Source: Nocardia nova
Lineage (GTDB): Bacteria > Actinomycetota > Actinomycetes > Mycobacteriales > Mycobacteriaceae
Reading direction: 5' to 3'
Assembly (NCBI RefSeq): GCF_002933465.1
Contig: NZ_PSZE01000001.1
Span: 124,001 to 188,000, forward strand
Length of the DNA: 64,000 nucleotides
Positions within the stretch are counted from its first letter, which is position 1. Each line of letters starts with the position of its first letter. This document shows, one piece after another, positions 39,227 to 47,714 of this stretch. The notes beneath the pieces are model-generated. The model searched no databases. It had not been told where the DNA came from and was given only the letters and a program-made list of their open reading frames with translations. The position numbers and the translations under genes are program-made.

Positions 39227-39991
39227 TCATGCGCCGAGGAACGGGAGTGCGGCCGCCAGGAACCCGTCTGGATCGGAGGAGAATGCCACGTGGCCGGTGT
39301 CCAGCTCGACAATCGATCCCAGCGCTTCGGGGAGGAAATCTCGGCGAACGATCGGATCGTGCCGACCCCAGACCACCAGTGTAGGAGCGGTAATCTCGCT
39401 GCGACCGAGGTTGTAATCCGGGCTACTGAAGCCCCGCCAGATACTCGCGACCACCTGAGCACCTTCGGGCGTCTTGGCGCGAGCCACGGCACGCGATTCG
39501 ATCTTCCTGTCGGACTCGGTGCGTGAACGCATGTAGGCCGGCACCATCCGCGGCATCACCAGCCGGGCGATCGCCGGCTTCCCGATGGTGCGAGAGACGG
39601 CGCGTACGAACCATGGCACCGTGACGAATCCACCAGGATTCACCAGAATCAGATGGGTGACGGCTTCCGGGCGCCGTACCGCAAGGCGCCCGGCGGCGAA
39701 CGCTCCGACGGAGTTGCCGATGTAGGCGGCAGTGGACAACCCTAACGAGTCCACGACGTCTTCGAGCACATCCGCGAGCAACGTCACTGACGGCCGCGCG
39801 GGATCGGACAGGCCGTGACCAGGCCAATCGATGGCGACAACACGGAAATGCGCAGCCAATCGGTCTGTGATCGGATCGAAGTCATGGCGATCGTGCAACG
39901 TGGCGTGCAGCAGCACGACCGGAGGACCCGCGCCGCGTTCGACCACATGGACCAGGCCGGCCCGGGTGCCGATCATCGCTGACTCGCTCAT
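39227..39991 (-). CDS. Alpha/beta-fold hydrolase
   Basis: This 254-residue hydrolase has the nucleophile elbow GNSVG with Ser94, an acid in VVWGRHDP (about Asp208) and a His in LDTGHVAF (about 236). The oxyanion region is VVLLHATLHD. It probably hydrolyses an ester or C-C bond; the substrate is unknown. The ATG at 39991 follows AGGAAGAG. It is divergent from the TetR gene, with the 18-bp palindrome in the shared upstream region, so it is very likely under that repressor. Confidence 0.88.
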   Translation of the reverse strand: MSESAMIGTRAGLVHVVERGAGPPVVLLHATLHDRHDFDPITDRLAAHFRVVAIDWPGHGLSDPARPSVTLLADVLEDVVDSLGLSTAAYIGNSVGAFAAGRLAVRRPEAVTHLILVNPGGFVTVPWFVRAVSRTIGKPAIARLVMPRMVPAYMRSRTESDRKIESRAVARAKTPEGAQVVASIWRGFSSPDYNLGRSEITAPTLVVWGRHDPIVRRDFLPEALGSIVELDTGHVAFSSDPDGFLAAALPFLGA

Positions 39992-40008
39992 GACACTCTT
40001 CCTTTCAT

Positions 40009-40026
40009 TGACCGTCCGGTCGGTCA
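40009..40026. promoter_or_regulatory. TetR operator palindrome
   Basis: TGACCGTCCGGTCGGTCA is an inverted repeat with 6-bp perfect outer arms and a central CCGG. It lies 18 bp upstream of the hydrolase start and 59 bp upstream of the TetR start. The position and the exact second copy beside a relic TetR start support an operator role. Confidence 0.7.
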
Positions 40027-40084
40027 CTGATGATAGGTTAATGTCGCACTGCACCGCAAGAACAGACTCCGAGGAGGAATTGAC

Positions 40085-40636
40085 GTGTCGATCCGAGTGG
40101 AGGCAGCCGCTCGTACGCGTGCCGAGCTGGTCGATGCGGGGCTGAGGTTGGCGGGACGGTTCAGCCTTGCCGAACTCAGCGCCAACCGGGTCGTCGCCGA
40201 GGCCGGAGTGTCCAAAGGGACGTTCTTCCACCACTTCCCGAACAGAGTCCACTACCTCCTGGCCCTGCACGAAAGCTTCCACGACCGCATCGATACCGAA
40301 ATTGCCACTGCGATCGCAGATCTGCCCCCAGGGCGGGAACGTCTACGCGCGGCGCAGCGGGCCTACCTGGACAGCTGCCTGCGCAATCGAGGGGTGCGCG
40401 CGCTGCTGCTCGAGGCCCGCGCCGAGCGGGCGATCACCGATCAGATCCGTGCCCGCAACGAAAGGCTCGCACGCGTCGCGGCGGAGGACTTTCGCGCCAT
40501 GGGCTGGTCGCACCCGTTCGAGTCGGCGCTGTTGTGGATCGGCCTGGTCGTCGAAGCCGCCTTGCTCGAACTCGAGGAAACAGCCGCACATCCCGCGATC
40601 CGCGCAGCGCTGGAGCAGTACTTGACCGTGAAGTGA
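40085..40636 (+). CDS. TetR-family transcriptional regulator
   Basis: The 183-residue protein has the N-terminal TetR helix-turn-helix (LAELSANRVVAEAGVSKGTF FHHF over residues 27-51) and a helical ligand-binding domain. The GTG start follows GGAGGA. It probably represses itself and the divergent hydrolase through the palindrome at 40009, and possibly the DoxX gene. The inducer is unknown. Confidence 0.9.
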   Translation: MSIRVEAAARTRAELVDAGLRLAGRFSLAELSANRVVAEAGVSKGTFFHHFPNRVHYLLALHESFHDRIDTEIATAIADLPPGRERLRAAQRAYLDSCLRNRGVRALLLEARAERAITDQIRARNERLARVAAEDFRAMGWSHPFESALLWIGLVVEAALLELEETAAHPAIRAALEQYLTVK

Positions 40637-40645
40637 ACCGCCGGA

Positions 40646-41041
40646 TCATCCCGCAAGAGAAGCCGCCGCACCCCAGAGCTTGCGACTGCCTGGCCGCAAT
40701 GCCCACGACGCCACCGCGCACACCGTGAAGAATCCGGTGTAGAACAGATGAATCACCGTCGAGCCGTGCGCGACGTGCGAAGCGAAAGCACCAGTGAGAT
40801 CGAAAAACGTACCCGCGTAGGCCCATTCCTTGACCAAGGGAAACCGCGGAACCAGGATCGCCATAGCGCCGAGCACCTTCCAGAATCCGAGGATGGTCAT
40901 AACGTAGGCGGGATATCCCAACTCGGCCATGCCCGCCGCAGTGTCACCGACGTGCAGTAGGTCGGCAACACCACCTGAAGCCAGGACGAAGACCGTAACC
41001 ACGGTGGTAGCCCAGTATCCGATTGATCGTGCATTGCGCAT
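40646..41041 (-). CDS. DoxX-like membrane protein
   Basis: This 131-residue protein has four hydrophobic segments (GYWATTVVTVFVLASGGVAD, VMTILGFWKVLGAMAILV, AGTFFDLTGAFASHV, LFYTGFFTVCAVASWAL) and the FWKVLGAMA and EWAYAG.FFDLTGA blocks of the DoxX-like family. The role of these proteins is poorly known; some relatives take part in redox or thiol-stress complexes. It converges on the TetR gene with a 9-bp gap. Confidence 0.85.
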   Translation of the reverse strand: MRNARSIGYWATTVVTVFVLASGGVADLLHVGDTAAGMAELGYPAYVMTILGFWKVLGAMAILVPRFPLVKEWAYAGTFFDLTGAFASHVAHGSTVIHLFYTGFFTVCAVASWALRPGSRKLWGAAASLAG

Positions 41042-41271
41042 GGTGACTCTTCCCGATTCGTAATCTCGACGCGATTGCGTTGCGCGCCATCACATCTCTG
41101 ACGCACGAGCCGAGCCGGACGTGACCGCGCACCCGCGGACACATCCGCGCCGGAACGGAAACGACCACCTGAGTTGCGGCCGGTCGCGCGGCGCGCGTGC
41201 GGCGCTCGGTCACAACACCGCCGTGGTGTGCGTCAACAACACGACGTACCACATTCACCAAAGGATCAGAT

Positions 41272-41898
41272 ATGGCCTCGATCAGTCACCTGCGTCTCGG
41301 AACGACCTCCCCGTCGGCCGCCGTGACCTTCTATTCGACCGCGTTCGGTATTGATACGCCGATCCACACCGAAAGCTCGGCGCAAGCATCCAACGGTTTC
41401 CGCGGATTCACCTTGGGGGTGGATGTCGCCGGACCGGCGAGCGTCGACAAACTCTTCGCCCACGCTGTGGGACTGGGAGCCACGGAGGTGAAACGTCCGA
41501 AGCGGCAGCTCTGGGGCGGCTATTCCGGCGTGTTGAGCACTCCGGACGGCACCGTCTTGAAGATCGCGACGACAGCCAAGAAGGACGACATCCCGCTGGA
41601 GCTGAATCCCGAGCGCGTGGTGCTGCTGCTCGGTGTTTCCGACGTCAAAGCCAGCCAACAGCTTTACAGCGCCCGAGGGCTGGCCGTGGCGAAGAGCTAC
41701 GGCAGCAAGTATGTCGAATTCGAGCAGCAGGGCGGTGCGATCACACTCGGTCTGTACAAGCGCGCAGGTTTGGCGAAAGAGTTCGGTGTCTCAGCGGAAG
41801 GCAGTGGCTCACACCGGCTCACGATCGTGTGGAGCGGCGAGCCCTTCACCGACCCCGACGGGTTCGTCTGGGAATCGGTCGATGCGATCCACGATTGA
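41272..41898 (+). CDS. VOC-superfamily protein, two domains
   Basis: The 208-residue protein has two glyoxalase-like halves (MASISHLRLGTTSPSAAVTF..., and RVVLLLGVSDVKASQQLY ...). AAGGATC precedes the ATG. The GFRGFTLGVDVAGPASVDKL block matches actinobacterial glyoxalases of unknown substrate. The metal ligands are not fully conserved to my eye, so enzyme activity is uncertain. A second VOC gene starts 14 bp after it, so they are probably co-transcribed. Confidence 0.85.
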   Translation: MASISHLRLGTTSPSAAVTFYSTAFGIDTPIHTESSAQASNGFRGFTLGVDVAGPASVDKLFAHAVGLGATEVKRPKRQLWGGYSGVLSTPDGTVLKIATTAKKDDIPLELNPERVVLLLGVSDVKASQQLYSARGLAVAKSYGSKYVEFEQQGGAITLGLYKRAGLAKEFGVSAEGSGSHRLTIVWSGEPFTDPDGFVWESVDAIHD

Positions 41899-41912
41899 TA
41901 CGGACCCGAAGT

Positions 41913-42341
41913 ATGAGCCCTGTGGAATTCCGCATCAGTCGAATCGTTGTTCCCGCTCTCGATGTAGAAGCTTCGCTGGCCTTCTACCGTGATGTCCTCG
42001 GCTTCGAGGTTCGTGGCACCGAAGGTGAAGGGGCCACGCGTCGGCTCACGGTCGGACCCGTCGGCCAGCCCGAGCTGTCGGTGGTGCTTTCGCCACTCAC
42101 CGCGGCCGGCAGGCCGTGCTGTTCCGAGCAGATCGATGACGGCGCATTTCCCAGTATCTGCCTTTCGACCCCGAATCTTCTCGATACCTTCGCGCACCTC
42201 GAGGCGGGCACGGCCATCGTGGAGGTGATTCAGGAGCCGATTCGGCACGAGTCCGGGGAATACGATTGCGCCTTCTTCGACCCGGCAGGCAACGTAGTGC
42301 GTCTCGTGGAGGACCATGGGAAAAGGCCTGATACCGCCTGA
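41913..42341 (+). CDS. VOC-superfamily (glyoxalase/bleomycin-resistance fold) protein
   Basis: The 142-residue single-domain protein begins FRISRIVVPALDVEASLAFY and ends FFDPAGNVVRLVED, with a glutamate in the expected final metal position. Such proteins are dioxygenases, isomerases or drug-binding proteins. It lies 14 bp after the two-domain VOC gene, so one transcript is likely. Confidence 0.85.
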   Translation: MSPVEFRISRIVVPALDVEASLAFYRDVLGFEVRGTEGEGATRRLTVGPVGQPELSVVLSPLTAAGRPCCSEQIDDGAFPSICLSTPNLLDTFAHLEAGTAIVEVIQEPIRHESGEYDCAFFDPAGNVVRLVEDHGKRPDTA

Positions 42342-42455
42342 AATAGGCAGCCTCGGGAACATCCGGCCGCAGCTCGCACCGGATGTTCCCGACGTAGGCC
42401 ATGTGCTCGACCGCGACTCACCCAACAAAACGGCACGCACCGCAGGTGCGGTATG

Positions 42456-42899
42456 TCATCGACTCCGCTCGCGCAACCGGTCGATCGACTGTCCGATGCG
42501 GCGCAACCGCGTCTCGGGTCTTTTGGCGTTCTCGATCAAGCGGATCTGTTGACGCTTCTGGCTGACGGTCAGTCGTTCATAGGCGGCACGGGCATCCGGA
42601 TCCGCGGCCAGCGCCGCAGCGAAATCAGCTGGCTCGGCGACCGTCACAGGTTCGTTGTTCAGTTCGACTCCCACCTCGACCATTTCGCCGATCGCGACTC
42701 CGGCCGCGGCCCTGTTGGCGTTGCTGAGTCCGATCAGGTGACGGCCGCGCATGATCGCGATCCGCGTATCCCAGGTGTGCCCGCTGATCGTGACGTGCAC
42801 TCGCGGTCGCGCGCCCCCGGCCAGTGAGTCGACGACCGCCGCGGGCACCTCCAGACCACGCATCGGTTCAGGGGGCTCAACCTCGGCGCGAAACCGCAT
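42456..42899 (-). CDS. YdeI/OmpD-associated, DUF1905-type protein
   Basis: This 147-residue protein has an N-terminal DUF1905-like barrel (MRFRAEVEPPE..., GHTWDTRIAIMRGRHLIGLS) and a C-terminal YdeI tail (AADFAAAL-like DFAAALAADPDARAAYERLT and IENAKRPETRLRRIGQSID). Relatives are linked to bacteriocin or stress protection, but the mechanism is not known. Its ATG begins one base after the stop of the ECF sigma gene, so the two are translationally coupled. Confidence 0.85.
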   Translation of the reverse strand: MRFRAEVEPPEPMRGLEVPAAVVDSLAGGARPRVHVTISGHTWDTRIAIMRGRHLIGLSNANRAAAGVAIGEMVEVGVELNNEPVTVAEPADFAAALAADPDARAAYERLTVSQKRQQIRLIENAKRPETRLRRIGQSIDRLRERSR

Positions 42900-42900
42900 C

Positions 42901-43770
42901 TCAAGAATCCGTTCGCTCGTGGGTGAGATCCAGGGTGGCCAGGATCTCGGGATCGGCGATCAATTCGATCTCGCGCACCAGACCGTCGTCGATCCAGAAG
43001 GTGAATGCGACCTTCGCCCGCCCGCCGACAATCCATGCGAGGCCGGGCTCGCCATCGATCGTGGCCGGTCGCGCTCCCCGGGCGCCGCCATGGAAGCGGG
43101 CGGCGACAGCGGCAGCGCCGTCGTAGGTCTGCTGGGTGCCCATTCGTTCGCCGACAGCATCGGCGCGCATGACCGCGTCCGGCGCCAGCAGGTTCAGCAG
43201 ATCGGACAGTTCGCCACCGCGGGCGGCCGAGAGAAACGCGTCGACCACCTCACGACTTTCCGCGCGCGCCTGCTGCTCCTCCACCGGCTCGGGCGCCCCC
43301 CGCACTTTGCGCCGTGCGCGGCTGGCCAGCTTGCGCACCGCCGTGTCCGAGCGGCCGAGCGCGACGCTGATCTGCTCGAACGGGTATCCGAACACATCAT
43401 GCAAGACAAATGCCACGCGCTCGGCCGGTGCGAGCGTGCCCAGGACGACCTGCATCGCGTCACCGACCTGCTCGGCTAATAGCACATCGGCCTCGGGATC
43501 CACGCGTGCAGTATCGGCGGGTGCATCGGTTCGAGCCGCCGACTCGGCTGCTGATCTGGTCTGGCGTCGGCGCAATTGATCGAGACACAGGCGCGTCACC
43601 ACGGTAGTCAGCAACGCCGGCGGATCCTCAACCGTCTCGATACTCGACAGCCGCAGCCACGCTTCCTGGATCACATCGTCGGCTTCGGCATCGGTCCCGA
43701 GAACTCGGGCCGCGATCGCGGTTAGCCGCGGACGCTCGGCCTCGAGTTCGGCTACATCCATACTTGTCAT
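42901..43770 (-). CDS. ECF RNA polymerase sigma factor with SnoaL-like C-terminal domain
   Basis: This 289-residue protein has sigma region 2 (ARVLGTDAEADDVIQEAWLR), a short linker, region 4 (LAPAERVAFVLHDVFGYPFE, QISVALGRSDTAVRKLASR) and a C-terminal SnoaL/NTF2-like domain (from about 190). This is the SigJ-type layout, in which the extra domain tunes activity in place of a separate anti-sigma factor. ATG 43770 is used; another in-frame ATG lies 3 codons later. It shares an upstream region with the divergent VOC gene at 43851. Confidence 0.88.
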   Translation of the reverse strand: MTSMDVAELEAERPRLTAIAARVLGTDAEADDVIQEAWLRLSSIETVEDPPALLTTVVTRLCLDQLRRRQTRSAAESAARTDAPADTARVDPEADVLLAEQVGDAMQVVLGTLAPAERVAFVLHDVFGYPFEQISVALGRSDTAVRKLASRARRKVRGAPEPVEEQQARAESREVVDAFLSAARGGELSDLLNLLAPDAVMRADAVGERMGTQQTYDGAAAVAARFHGGARGARPATIDGEPGLAWIVGGRAKVAFTFWIDDGLVREIELIADPEILATLDLTHERTDS

Positions 43771-43850
43771 GCTCTTATGACGAGCGCCGCAGCGGCAATG
43801 TGACACACCTACCGCTGTCACGATTGTTGCCCGGTCCGCGTCAGTAGAGC

Positions 43851-44201
43851 ATGAACACTGTCGAAAACATCGTGTACACCGTCGCAGACCTGGATGCGGC
43901 GAAGGCCATCCAGATCGCGCTGCTCGGAACCGAGCCGCACACCGACAACGCCCATTACGTGGGCTTCACGGTGGATGGAATCGAAATCGGCCTGACCCCT
44001 GCCCGACCCGATGCTCCCGCCACCGCTGTCGCACATATCCGGGTCGCCGATCTCGATACCGCACTGAAACGCGCGCGCGATGCCGGCGCAACCGTCGTGA
44101 GCGAACCCCGTCAGGTCAGCGCCGACACTCGCGTCGCAGCAGTTCAAGGCCCCGGCGGTCCCACATACGGGCTGATCGAGCACACCGAGAGCGCTACCTA
44201 G
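43851..44201 (+). CDS. Small VOC-fold protein
   Basis: The 116-residue protein (IVYTVADLDAAKAIQIALLG, then VAHIRVADLDTALKRARDAG and GPTYGLIEH) is a single VOC domain. It is transcribed divergently from the ECF sigma gene with an 80-bp gap, and VOC proteins are common neighbours and targets of SigJ-like sigma factors. Function is unknown. Confidence 0.8.
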   Translation: MNTVENIVYTVADLDAAKAIQIALLGTEPHTDNAHYVGFTVDGIEIGLTPARPDAPATAVAHIRVADLDTALKRARDAGATVVSEPRQVSADTRVAAVQGPGGPTYGLIEHTESAT

Positions 44202-44246
44202 CCCGACGCGGTAAAAGACCGTTTTCAGTGAAAGTGAGATTTTCGA

Positions 44247-44873
44247 ATGAGACGCTCCACCGTTGCCTTGGTATGCCTGATGGCCACGACCATCAGCCTC
44301 GGCACCTCCGCGATCGCGGTCGCCGATCCGGTAGCAGACACCTCGCGCGACGCCATCACAGACGATGGTTGGCAGATACGAATCAGCAAGCTGGAAGAGA
44401 ACGTGGATCGGGTTACCAACCTGGCCGAGTCGCCGTTCACCCGGGAGGGATTCGTCAAGCTCAAAGCGGTCGCCGACATCACTGGGAACGGCCGAGTACC
44501 AGTTGACGCGGGGAACCTGACGCTGGGGTATCAAATCGGCTGCCAAGTCGATGTCTCCAACGGCATGACCGTCGGATTGTCCGCGGCGGTAGGGCCGAAC
44601 ATCAGCGTTTCCGTGGGCGGAATGAGCGCGGGCATGAGTGCATTGGCGATTCCGAGTCTGTCCTTCGCCCCCAAACCGGGCACGATCACCACCGTGCCGT
44701 TGGCAACGAAGCAGCTCGCTGGCGCGCATGCCTCGGCCACGGTTGATCAGGTGCAGGTCAAGGTCGATTCATGCCTGGGGCCGGTGAGTCTGCGCTCCTA
44801 CGCAATAGTGTCGACCTCGACTGCCGACGCCGACAACTCCGTAGCCGTCTACGGCGATCCCGTCTGGTTGTGA
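44247..44873 (+). CDS. MspA-family porin
   Basis: The 208-residue precursor has a signal peptide (STVALVCLMATTISLGTSAI then AVADP). The mature part carries the MspA pattern: DGWQIRISKLEENVDRVTNL, SPFTREGF, GYQIGCQVDVSNGMTVGL, GTITTVPLATKQLAGAHA and VDSCLGPVSLRSYA. Such proteins form channels across the outer mycolic-acid layer, taking up small hydrophilic solutes. A small secreted protein gene follows 3 bp later. Confidence 0.93.
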   Translation: MRRSTVALVCLMATTISLGTSAIAVADPVADTSRDAITDDGWQIRISKLEENVDRVTNLAESPFTREGFVKLKAVADITGNGRVPVDAGNLTLGYQIGCQVDVSNGMTVGLSAAVGPNISVSVGGMSAGMSALAIPSLSFAPKPGTITTVPLATKQLAGAHASATVDQVQVKVDSCLGPVSLRSYAIVSTSTADADNSVAVYGDPVWL

Positions 44874-44876
44874 CAG

Positions 44877-45185
44877 ATGCGGACCACGTTGTGCCCGATT
44901 GCGCTTGCGGCGGCGATCTCCGCGGCGGCGTTCTCGCTGCCGAGCGCCCAAGCCGATCCGGCGTCGCCCACCAGCACGTGCACCGGCGCCCAACCACCCG
45001 GCTCATCACATTGTCCGCCCCCGGCGACCGCAGGTGACACTCGCTCGTCACCCCTTCCATTGCCGATGCTCGTCCAAGCACCCCGCAAACCCAACAATGC
45101 CGGCCCTCAAGACAAGGCCGGCGCATTGGTCCCGCCACCACCGGCGGTGAATCACGATCGAAACCATCCGCCGATCGTGTCGTAG
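44877..45185 (+). CDS. Small secreted protein of unknown function after the porin gene
   Basis: The 102-residue product begins with a signal peptide (LCPIALAAAISAAAFSLPSA QA) and has a proline-rich mature part with two cysteines (STCTGAQPPGSSHCPPP). The ATG lies 3 bp after the porin stop, so it is probably co-translated. In Nocardia porin loci a second MspA gene often follows; this could be an unrelated gene or a decayed remnant that kept only the signal peptide. Confidence 0.6.
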   Translation: MRTTLCPIALAAAISAAAFSLPSAQADPASPTSTCTGAQPPGSSHCPPPATAGDTRSSPLPLPMLVQAPRKPNNAGPQDKAGALVPPPPAVNHDRNHPPIVS

Positions 45186-45660
45186 CGGGTCGACACCGAC
45201 CCCCGCAACGAACCGGTCCCATACCGAACGCCGACCGTTGGTAGCCGAGAATGAAATCAACGGCCGGCGTTCGGTAATGCGGCACGAGTTCATCGGCGCC
45301 GATCCGACCTACTCATTCCATACGGTATCTGCTGCGGCTCACCGCTGCTCCTGCCCAGCTGCTCCGAATGGCTGAAAGGCCGGCCGCTAATCCGGAGACC
45401 GCCTTCGCCAGTACGACGACCGGCACCTGCAACATGCTCGCCGTCCTGTTCTGCCGCGACACGGCCGCCCTGCTGACCTACCTCACTCACCGACCGGGCG
45501 CACTCAGCGGCATCGAACCGGCCCCGATCACCGCCCACGCCAACACGTTTCGCGCTGATCCGGATAGCCCCCACCGCAGCAGCAGTGCGCGGTCAGTTCT
45601 CGCGATCCACGCTGGCATCGCTGTTCTTGCTTGCGCCAGAAAATGATTCGGTTAAGTAGC
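45186..45660. other. Intergenic stretch with no convincing gene
   Basis: Apart from the hairpin at 45222-45276 I see only short, low-support open frames on both strands (for example 92 codons from 45368). None has a ribosome site or family resemblance. It may be decayed coding DNA. Confidence 0.5.
45222..45276. terminator. Long inverted repeat after the porin operon, possible terminator or structural hairpin
   Basis: Arms 45222-45239 (TACCGAACGCCGACCGTT) and 45259-45276 pair at 17 of 18 positions around a 19-nt loop. There is no T run after it, so it is not a classical intrinsic terminator. The position after the porin genes fits a transcript end. Confidence 0.5.
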
Positions 45661-45664
45661 CCAT

Positions 45665-45915
45665 GCCTGCTGTTCTCGCCGCAACGGCGCCGATCCGGCC
45701 ATCACCGGGGAGCCTCCGAAAGAGCGCACCCCTATTCGGGACACTGCCAGTAGAACCGGACGTATGTCGTACGTCATAGCGACGAACTGAGCGGCACACG
45801 AGCAGTTCGTGCGCAAGCGGGGTGGTACCGCGGGCTCGCAGGCCGAAGTGCCTGGGAGCGACGTCCCTGCATAGGTCAGATAACTACCTGTGCGAGAACG
45901 GAACCGAGGGAGTAC
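45665..45915 (+). promoter_or_regulatory. T-box riboswitch of the ileS type (short stem I, ATC specifier)
   Basis: The leader holds the conserved T-box core GCGGGGTGGTACCGCG at 45817-45832, with TGGT for pairing to the tRNA acceptor end. Further upstream is CCGGCCATCACCGGGGAGCC, in which ATC (45701-45703) lies in the loop position of the ultrashort stem I known from actinobacterial ileS leaders. A perfect 8-bp stem (45782-45789 with 45803-45810) corresponds to stem III. Actinobacterial ileS T-boxes usually act on translation by hiding or freeing the ribosome site. Here the GAGGGA site at about 45905-45912 lies 10 bases before the ATG. Confidence 0.92.
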
Positions 45916-45921
45916 CCACGC

Positions 45922-47371
45922 ATGGTCCACGACCGGACTGCTACCCCTTTCCGCGTCCTTCCGACGCGCATCGACCTGCCCGCCGCCGAGATGAGAATCA
46001 TCGACTGGTGGCGTGAGCGGGACATCTTCGCTCGTAGCCTGAACCGCACTGCGAACGGCCCACGATGGGGCTTCTACGAAGGTCCGCCCACCGCAAACGG
46101 ATCACCGGGTGTTCATCACGTCGAGGCACGGGTGTTCAAGGACGTGTTCCCGCGTTTCAAGACCATGAAGGGCTACTCGGTGTCCCGCCAGGCCGGCTGG
46201 GACTGCCACGGCCTGCCCGTGGAACTCGCCGTCGAGAAAGAGCTCGGACTCAACGGCAAGCCTCAGATCGAGACCTTCGGCATCGCGGCATTCAACGCTC
46301 GCTGTCGCGAGTCGGTGATGCGCCACGTGAGCGAGTTCGAACAGCTCACCCAGCGGATGGGCTACTGGATCGACCTCGAGCATCCCTACACCACCATGTC
46401 ACCGGAATACATCGACAGCGTGTGGTGGTCGCTCCAGCAGATATTCGATCGCGGGCTGCTGACCGAAGACTTTCGAGTGGCGCCGTATTGCCCGCGTTGC
46501 GGTACAACATTGTCCGATCACGAACTCGCCCAGGGCTACGAGACGGTCACCGATCCCTCGGTCTACGTGCGGATGCCGTTGCTCGACTCCATCGCCGACA
46601 TCGACGATGCCGAACTGCTGATCTGGACCACCACGCCGTGGACACTTCCGGCGAACACCGCGGTAGCGGTGAACTCCTCGACCGTATACGTCATCGCGCG
46701 CACCGAATCGGGGACGTTCATCGTGGCCGAACCACTCGCTGGCGCAGTGCTCGGCGAGGACGCCGAGACAGTGGCGGCAATCAGCGGCACGGAGCTGGCC
46801 GGCCTGCGTTATCTCCCGCCTTTCGACCTGGTCGAGATCCCGCACGCGCACCGCATCATTGAAGCCGGCTACGTCACCGCCGATGAGGGCACCGGTCTGG
46901 TGCACCAAGCTCCGGCCTTCGGCGCCGACGACCTTGCCGTCTGTCAGGCGAACGGGTTGCCGTTGATCAATCCGCTCCAATCGGACGGGCGATTCTCCGC
47001 TCACCTCGATTTGATCGGCGATGTGTTCTTCAAACACGCCGACCCCAGGACCTGCACGACCGCGGACTGCTGTTCGCACAAACCGATTTCGAGCACAGTC
47101 ACCCACATTGCTGGCGATGCCACACCCCTTTGATGTCGTAAGAGTTGTCCAAAACGCACGTCGCGAGGCAGGCCTGGATGTATCGGACCGGATCGCACTG
47201 ACGATCGCCGTTCCAGAAGGCATCTCAGCCACGATCGAAACGCACAATGCATACATCGCCCACGAAACACTGGCGAAGTCCATCGCTGTGAAGGACTCCC
47301 TCGGTGATGGCTACACAGGCACCGTCGGCGACGGTCATGAAATCCGGGTCAGCGTAACCAAGGTCGATTAG
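45922..47371 (+). pseudogene. ileS: Isoleucyl-tRNA synthetase, internally deleted and frameshifted
   Basis: Residues 1-375 are a good IleRS N-terminal half (WGFYEGPPTANG, QAGWDCHGLPVELAVEKELG, LLIWTTTPWTLPANTAVAV). The motif that is usually HxGH reads GVHH (63-66). A one-base deletion near 47047 shifts the frame; the next frame continues correctly as [20 protein letters not shown] then CWRCHTPL. At about 47131-47140 the sequence jumps to the extreme C terminus ([20 protein letters not shown] ... TVGDGHEIRVSVTKVD). About 550 residues, including the KMSKS loop and most of the anticodon domain, are missing. The product cannot work. A complete ileS must exist elsewhere in the genome. Confidence 0.93.
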
Positions 47372-47387
47372 CAGACCGTGTTACGGG

Positions 47388-47423
47388 CCTGCGACGACGT
47401 TTCCGCAGGTCACAGCGGTTGAC
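47388..47423. repeat. 36-bp direct repeat, right copy (candidate attachment-site relic)
   Basis: Identical to 36984-37019. It lies 16 bp after the end of the ileS pseudogene. Beyond the 36 bp, similarity to the left copy continues weakly to about 47480. Confidence 0.9.
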
Positions 47424-47469
47424 GTGTCCTTTTTCAAAGAGAGCTTCGGCATTTCCGCAGTCGCACGTG

Positions 47470-47507
47470 GCAGGTTCGAGCCCTTCCCTAAAAGGGCACG
47501 AACCTGC
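47470..47507. terminator. Strong hairpin with a tRNA T-arm-like sequence
   Basis: Arms 47470-47485 and 47492-47507 pair at 15 of 16 positions around a 6-nt loop. The left arm contains GCAGGTTCGA, like the T arm of the tRNA-Arg at the other end of the island. There is no T run. It may be a rearranged tRNA fragment, an integrase arm site or a terminator. Confidence 0.45.
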
Positions 47508-47714
47508 GACACAGATCTGCGGGCCAGCCGGATTGCCGAGTCTCGAGTGGAAAACAACCTTCCCACCGCATCTCAGCTCATGCCACGCCGATTCGTATTC
47601 TCCCGGCCGACCGTACGCCCGCTCCTCGGTGGCCTTGCACATTTGCCACCTACGGTACGAAGGAAACCACCGCATTTCACCCGCTCATCGAGGGCCCCGG
47701 GCATCCAGTGGCAG

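Larger units (their letters stand above)
47372..47714. other. Gap with the right repeat and a strong hairpin, no gene seen
   Basis: This stretch holds the 36-bp repeat (47388-47423) and the hairpin at 47470-47507. The rest has no open frame with support. Confidence 0.6.

Noticed and set aside
45290-45646. Small genes of 92-94 codons on both strands before the T-box
   Set aside because: No ribosome site, no family resemblance and overlapping frames on opposite strands; treated as intergenic or decayed DNA.
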